Of a stretch of DNA of 52,148 nucleotides, positions 49,654 through 52,148 are shown one piece after another. The notes below the pieces were generated by a model. The model saw only the letters and a list, made by a program, of their open reading frames with translations, did no database searches and was not told the DNA's origin. The stretch's first letter is position 1, and each line of letters starts with the position of its first letter. A program made the position numbers and the translations under genes. Origin of the DNA: an uncultured Lachnospiraceae bacterium (GTDB lineage Bacteria; Bacillota; Clostridia; Lachnospirales; Lachnospiraceae); NCBI GenBank assembly GCA_934351835.1, contig CAKRJP010000018.1, positions 1 through 52,148 of the forward strand. The letters run 5' to 3'.

Positions 49654-50631
49654 ATGTCAAAAAAAATTATACGGACAATCGGAGTATTGACAAGTGGAGG
49701 AGATGCACCTGGAATGAACGCAGCAATCCGTGCAGTTGTAAGAACCGCGCTCGGAAAAGGACTGAAAGTAAGAGGAATCCGTAGAGGTTATCAGGGACTT
49801 CTGGATGAGGAAATCATTGACCTGTCAGCCAGAGATGTGTCTGATACGATTCAGCGAGGCGGAACTATTCTTCAGACTGCCAGATGTGCAGAGATGAGAA
49901 CCGAAGAAGGGCAGCAGAAAGCGGCTGCTATCTGTAAGAAGTATGGAATTGACGGTCTGGTAGTTATCGGTGGAGACGGATCATTTAAGGGTGCTCAGAA
50001 ACTGTCAGGACTTGGAATCAATACGATAGGTATTCCAGGAACAATCGATCTGGATATCGGATGTACAGAATTTACGATCGGATTTGATACCGCAGTTAAT
50101 ACAGCAATGGAAGCTATTGATAAAGTACGTGATACATCTACCTCTCACGAGAGATGCTCGATCATTGAGGTAATGGGACGAGATGCCGGATATCTTGCCC
50201 TGTGGTGTGGTATTGCCAACGGTGCAGAGCGTATTATGCTTCCGGAAGAGCATGGTTACGATGAGAAAGCTATTATCGAAGATATCAAAGAGTGCAGAAA
50301 ACGTGGAAAGAAGAACTACATTATCATCAATGCAGAAGGTGTCGGAGATTCTATGAATATGGCAAAGAGAATCGAGCAGGCTACGGGCATGGAAACAAGA
50401 GCAACAATTCTTGGTCACATGCAGCGTGGAGGAAGCCCGACATGTAAAGACAGAGTATATGCATCTATCATGGGCTCACTTGCAGTTGATCTTTTATTAG
50501 AAGGAAAATCCAACAGAGTTGTAGGATATCGCCATGGAGAGTACAGAGATTTTGATATCAATGAAGCTCTCAGTATGGAGAAGACAATCCCGGATTATCA
50601 GCTCAGAATCGCGAAAGAACTGGCACTGTAA
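49654..50631 (+). CDS. pfkA: ATP-dependent 6-phosphofructokinase
   Basis: PfkA makes fructose 1,6-bisphosphate in glycolysis. The 325-residue protein has GVLTSGGDAPGMNAAIR, VVIGGDGSFKGA (106-113, with Gly at the ATP-type position), IPGTIDLDI with catalytic Asp132, TSTSHERCSIIEVMGRDAGYLA, and LGHMQRGGSPTCKDR. Leu replaces the common Asn after the catalytic Asp (IDLD instead of IDND), a mild variant. GGAGGGAG precedes the start. It follows dnaE by 78 bases without a clear terminator and could receive F6P made by the sugar operon. Confidence 0.95.
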   Translation: MSKKIIRTIGVLTSGGDAPGMNAAIRAVVRTALGKGLKVRGIRRGYQGLLDEEIIDLSARDVSDTIQRGGTILQTARCAEMRTEEGQQKAAAICKKYGIDGLVVIGGDGSFKGAQKLSGLGINTIGIPGTIDLDIGCTEFTIGFDTAVNTAMEAIDKVRDTSTSHERCSIIEVMGRDAGYLALWCGIANGAERIMLPEEHGYDEKAIIEDIKECRKRGKKNYIIINAEGVGDSMNMAKRIEQATGMETRATILGHMQRGGSPTCKDRVYASIMGSLAVDLLLEGKSNRVVGYRHGEYRDFDINEALSMEKTIPDYQLRIAKELAL

Positions 50632-50772
50632 GAGCTTATTTAAGATATTATGAGCGTGATAAGGTGCTTTATCAGAATCTGTGCCGGGAATTAAGACTTG
50701 AAATCAGTGGCTTCAGACGTTACAATAATTAGTACGAATGATTTTAAGGGATTCTAAAAGGAGATAATAATC

Positions 50773-51600
50773 GTGAGTATAGATAATATTGTAAGGAGTG
50801 AGGCGCCTGTCGGAGTTTTTGATTCCGGGGTGGGAGGTCTGACAGTGGCGAGAGAGATCATGCGTCAGCTCCCTGAGGAGAATATCGTATATTTCGGAGA
50901 TACGGCCCGTGTACCATATGGAAGTAAATCTCAGGATAATATCATACGTTTCTCCAGACAGATCATCAATTTTTTGAAGACGAAAGATGTCAAGGCAATT
51001 GTTATCGCCTGCAATACAGCGAGTGCACTGGCACTTGATACTGTAAAGAATGAGATAGATATTCCAATTATTGGTGTGATCGAGCCGGGTGCAAGAGCTG
51101 CGGTCAGAGAGACGAGGAATGGAAAAATCGGAGTTGTTGGAACCGAAGCAACAATCAACAGTGAGACTTACACTAAAGTCATCAAGCGTCTGAATCAGGA
51201 TGCGGAAGTTTTGGGAAAGTCTTGTCCGTTATTTGTGCCGTTGGTAGAAGAAGGATTTGCGAAACATAAGATTACAGAAGAAGTCATTGATATTTATCTG
51301 GCTGGATTTAAGAAGACAGATATAGATACGATGATATTAGGTTGTACGCATTATCCGTTATTAAGAAGCCGGATCATGGCTTATCTTGGAGAACGGGTAC
51401 ATATTGTGAATCCGGCGTATGAAACAGCGATTGATCTGAAAGGAATTCTGGAGAAGAATGGAACGGCCAATCACTCAGGCCGACCGGCAACTTATGAATT
51501 CTACGTCAGTGATGCGGCAGAGAAGTTTACCAAACTTGCCAATACGATTCTGCCATATGACGTGGCAACGACAAAGAAAATCAATATAGAGGAGTATTAA
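50773..51600 (+). CDS. murI: Glutamate racemase
   Basis: MurI supplies D-glutamate for peptidoglycan. The 275-residue protein has GVFDSGVGGLTVAREI (Asp17), YFGDTARVPYG, IVIACNTASALAL (catalytic Cys80) and MILGCTHYPLL (catalytic Cys191 with His193). Translation starts at GTG with AAAGGAGA eight bases before it. The next gene begins six bases after the stop. The 141-base gap before it shows only a weak TGATAA/TTATCA dyad. Confidence 0.96.
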   Translation: MSIDNIVRSEAPVGVFDSGVGGLTVAREIMRQLPEENIVYFGDTARVPYGSKSQDNIIRFSRQIINFLKTKDVKAIVIACNTASALALDTVKNEIDIPIIGVIEPGARAAVRETRNGKIGVVGTEATINSETYTKVIKRLNQDAEVLGKSCPLFVPLVEEGFAKHKITEEVIDIYLAGFKKTDIDTMILGCTHYPLLRSRIMAYLGERVHIVNPAYETAIDLKGILEKNGTANHSGRPATYEFYVSDAAEKFTKLANTILPYDVATTKKINIEEY

Positions 51601-51606
51601 TATAGA

Positions 51607-52056
51607 ATGACGAAAGATGTATTGCTGAGCATATCCGGTCTTCATAACGATGTGAATGATATACAGGAGGCAGATGAGCAGGAAGAACCGATAGAAGTGA
51701 TCACGCCTGCAACCTACTACTTTAAGAATGGAAAGCATTATGTAATCTATGATGAAGTGGTAGAAGGAATACCCGGGGTGATTAAGACCAAGATCCGTAT
51801 TACGGAAGGCGAGAAATTAGAGATTATGAAAAATGGCGTGACGAACACGCACATGATTTTTGAAAAGGATAAGATTAACCTGACAGAATATCAGACACCG
51901 TATGGAGAGATGCTGATCGGCACACAGACAAGCCGCATGGATGTGATGGTGGAAGAAACAAAGATTGGTGTGAATGTTGCATATGCACTGGATATCAATC
52001 AGGAAAAAGTTGCAGATTGTAATATTGTGATAAATATAAAAGCACTGGATCGATGA
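51607..52056 (+). CDS. DUF1934 (YwiB-like) beta-barrel protein
   Basis: The 149-residue protein matches DUF1934: DVLLSISGLHN at the start, TYYFKNGKHYVIYDE, TNTHMIFEKD and TPYGEMLIGTQT, then a strand-rich end with VNVAYALDIN. These are small lipocalin/calycin-like barrels with unknown ligand. The ribosome site GAGGAG lies inside the end of murI, and the gap is six bases, so the two are translationally linked. A terminator includes its stop codon. Confidence 0.9.
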   Translation: MTKDVLLSISGLHNDVNDIQEADEQEEPIEVITPATYYFKNGKHYVIYDEVVEGIPGVIKTKIRITEGEKLEIMKNGVTNTHMIFEKDKINLTEYQTPYGEMLIGTQTSRMDVMVEETKIGVNVAYALDINQEKVADCNIVINIKALDR

Positions 52057-52074
52057 TCCAGTGCTTATCTTTTT
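52041..52074 (+). terminator. Terminator after the DUF1934 gene
   Basis: AGCACTGGATC (52041-52051) and GATCCAGTGCT (52055-52065) form a perfect 11-base stem with a three-base loop, followed by TATCTTTTT. The stop codon lies within the stem. Confidence 0.9.
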
Positions 52075-52091
52075 AGGGTTATAGGACAAAA

Positions 52092-52122
52092 CGTGTTGAT
52101 GGCTAATCCCAGCCATCAAACG
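52092..52122 (-). terminator. Stem-loop near the window end, possible terminator of a minus-strand gene
   Basis: TTGATGGCT and AGCCATCAA pair around AATCCC, extended by CGT/ACG with a bulge. On the minus strand TTTTGTCC follows, so it may end a gene lying to the right of the window. Confidence 0.4.
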
Positions 52123-52148
52123 TTCTATCCACATTATGTAAATCACTC

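Overview
The window looks like chromosome from a gut-type, spore-forming member of the Clostridia, most likely Lachnospiraceae. The signs are sporulation genes (spoIIR and a SipL-like SPOCS/LysM protein), a PadR-DUF1700-DUF4097 cassette, an FCD-type GntR gene behind ispE, strong AGGAGG ribosome sites, and moderate-to-low G+C. The species cannot be fixed from this sequence alone.

Positions 1-9389 look like the right end of an integrated element. It holds a TnpV-like transposon protein, then a very AT-rich, tightly packed operon (537-8856). The operon encodes a small helix-turn-helix protein, three DNA cytosine-C5 methyltransferases with a PD-(D/E)XK nuclease-like (DUF3883) protein between the first two, a soluble protein with an HSP90/MORC-type ATPase at its N-terminus and a histidine-kinase-like module at its C-terminus, a receiver-domain protein, and a caspase/CHAT-like protease candidate. 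A small gene runs tail-to-tail against the protease gene. The region ends abruptly at the last 17 codons of tuf (EF-Tu), followed by what looks like the native tuf terminator. The simplest reading is an attR left by integration into the 3' end of tuf. A restriction-modification island with a phosphorelay-like sensor ending in a suicide-type protease is the most interesting content here.

Positions 9390-9981 hold the terminator and a cluster of nested GC-rich hairpins (REP-like). They are followed by a PfkB sugar kinase gene and the PadR/DUF1700/DUF4097 operon (11178-12989).

Positions 13073-27009 carry a large carbohydrate-utilisation region. Its parts match the D-allose/D-allulose (als) system of enteric bacteria: binding protein, ATPase, permease, ROK kinase and AlsE-type 3-epimerase. 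Added to these are a lyxose/mannose-type isomerase, a DUF4432 epimerase-like protein, a SIS-domain 3-hexuloisomerase-like protein, two class II aldolases, two PfkB kinases, a VOC protein, a P-loop kinase and an enoyl-CoA hydratase. Two strong promoters with palindromic operators are visible (13073 and 18162).

Positions 27032-38284, on the minus strand, hold a MATE transporter, an LTA-synthase-like sulfatase, a pncB-ddl-murF-radical SAM operon, and malQ-plsC. Positions 38422-52056, on the plus strand, are core chromosome: a PrcB-like lipoprotein, a SipL-like spore protein, ispE-gntR, spoIIR, a cation efflux transporter, an acyl-ACP thioesterase, a CvfB-like RNA-binding protein, dnaE, pfkA, murI and a DUF1934 protein. 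No rRNA, tRNA or CRISPR array was recognised.
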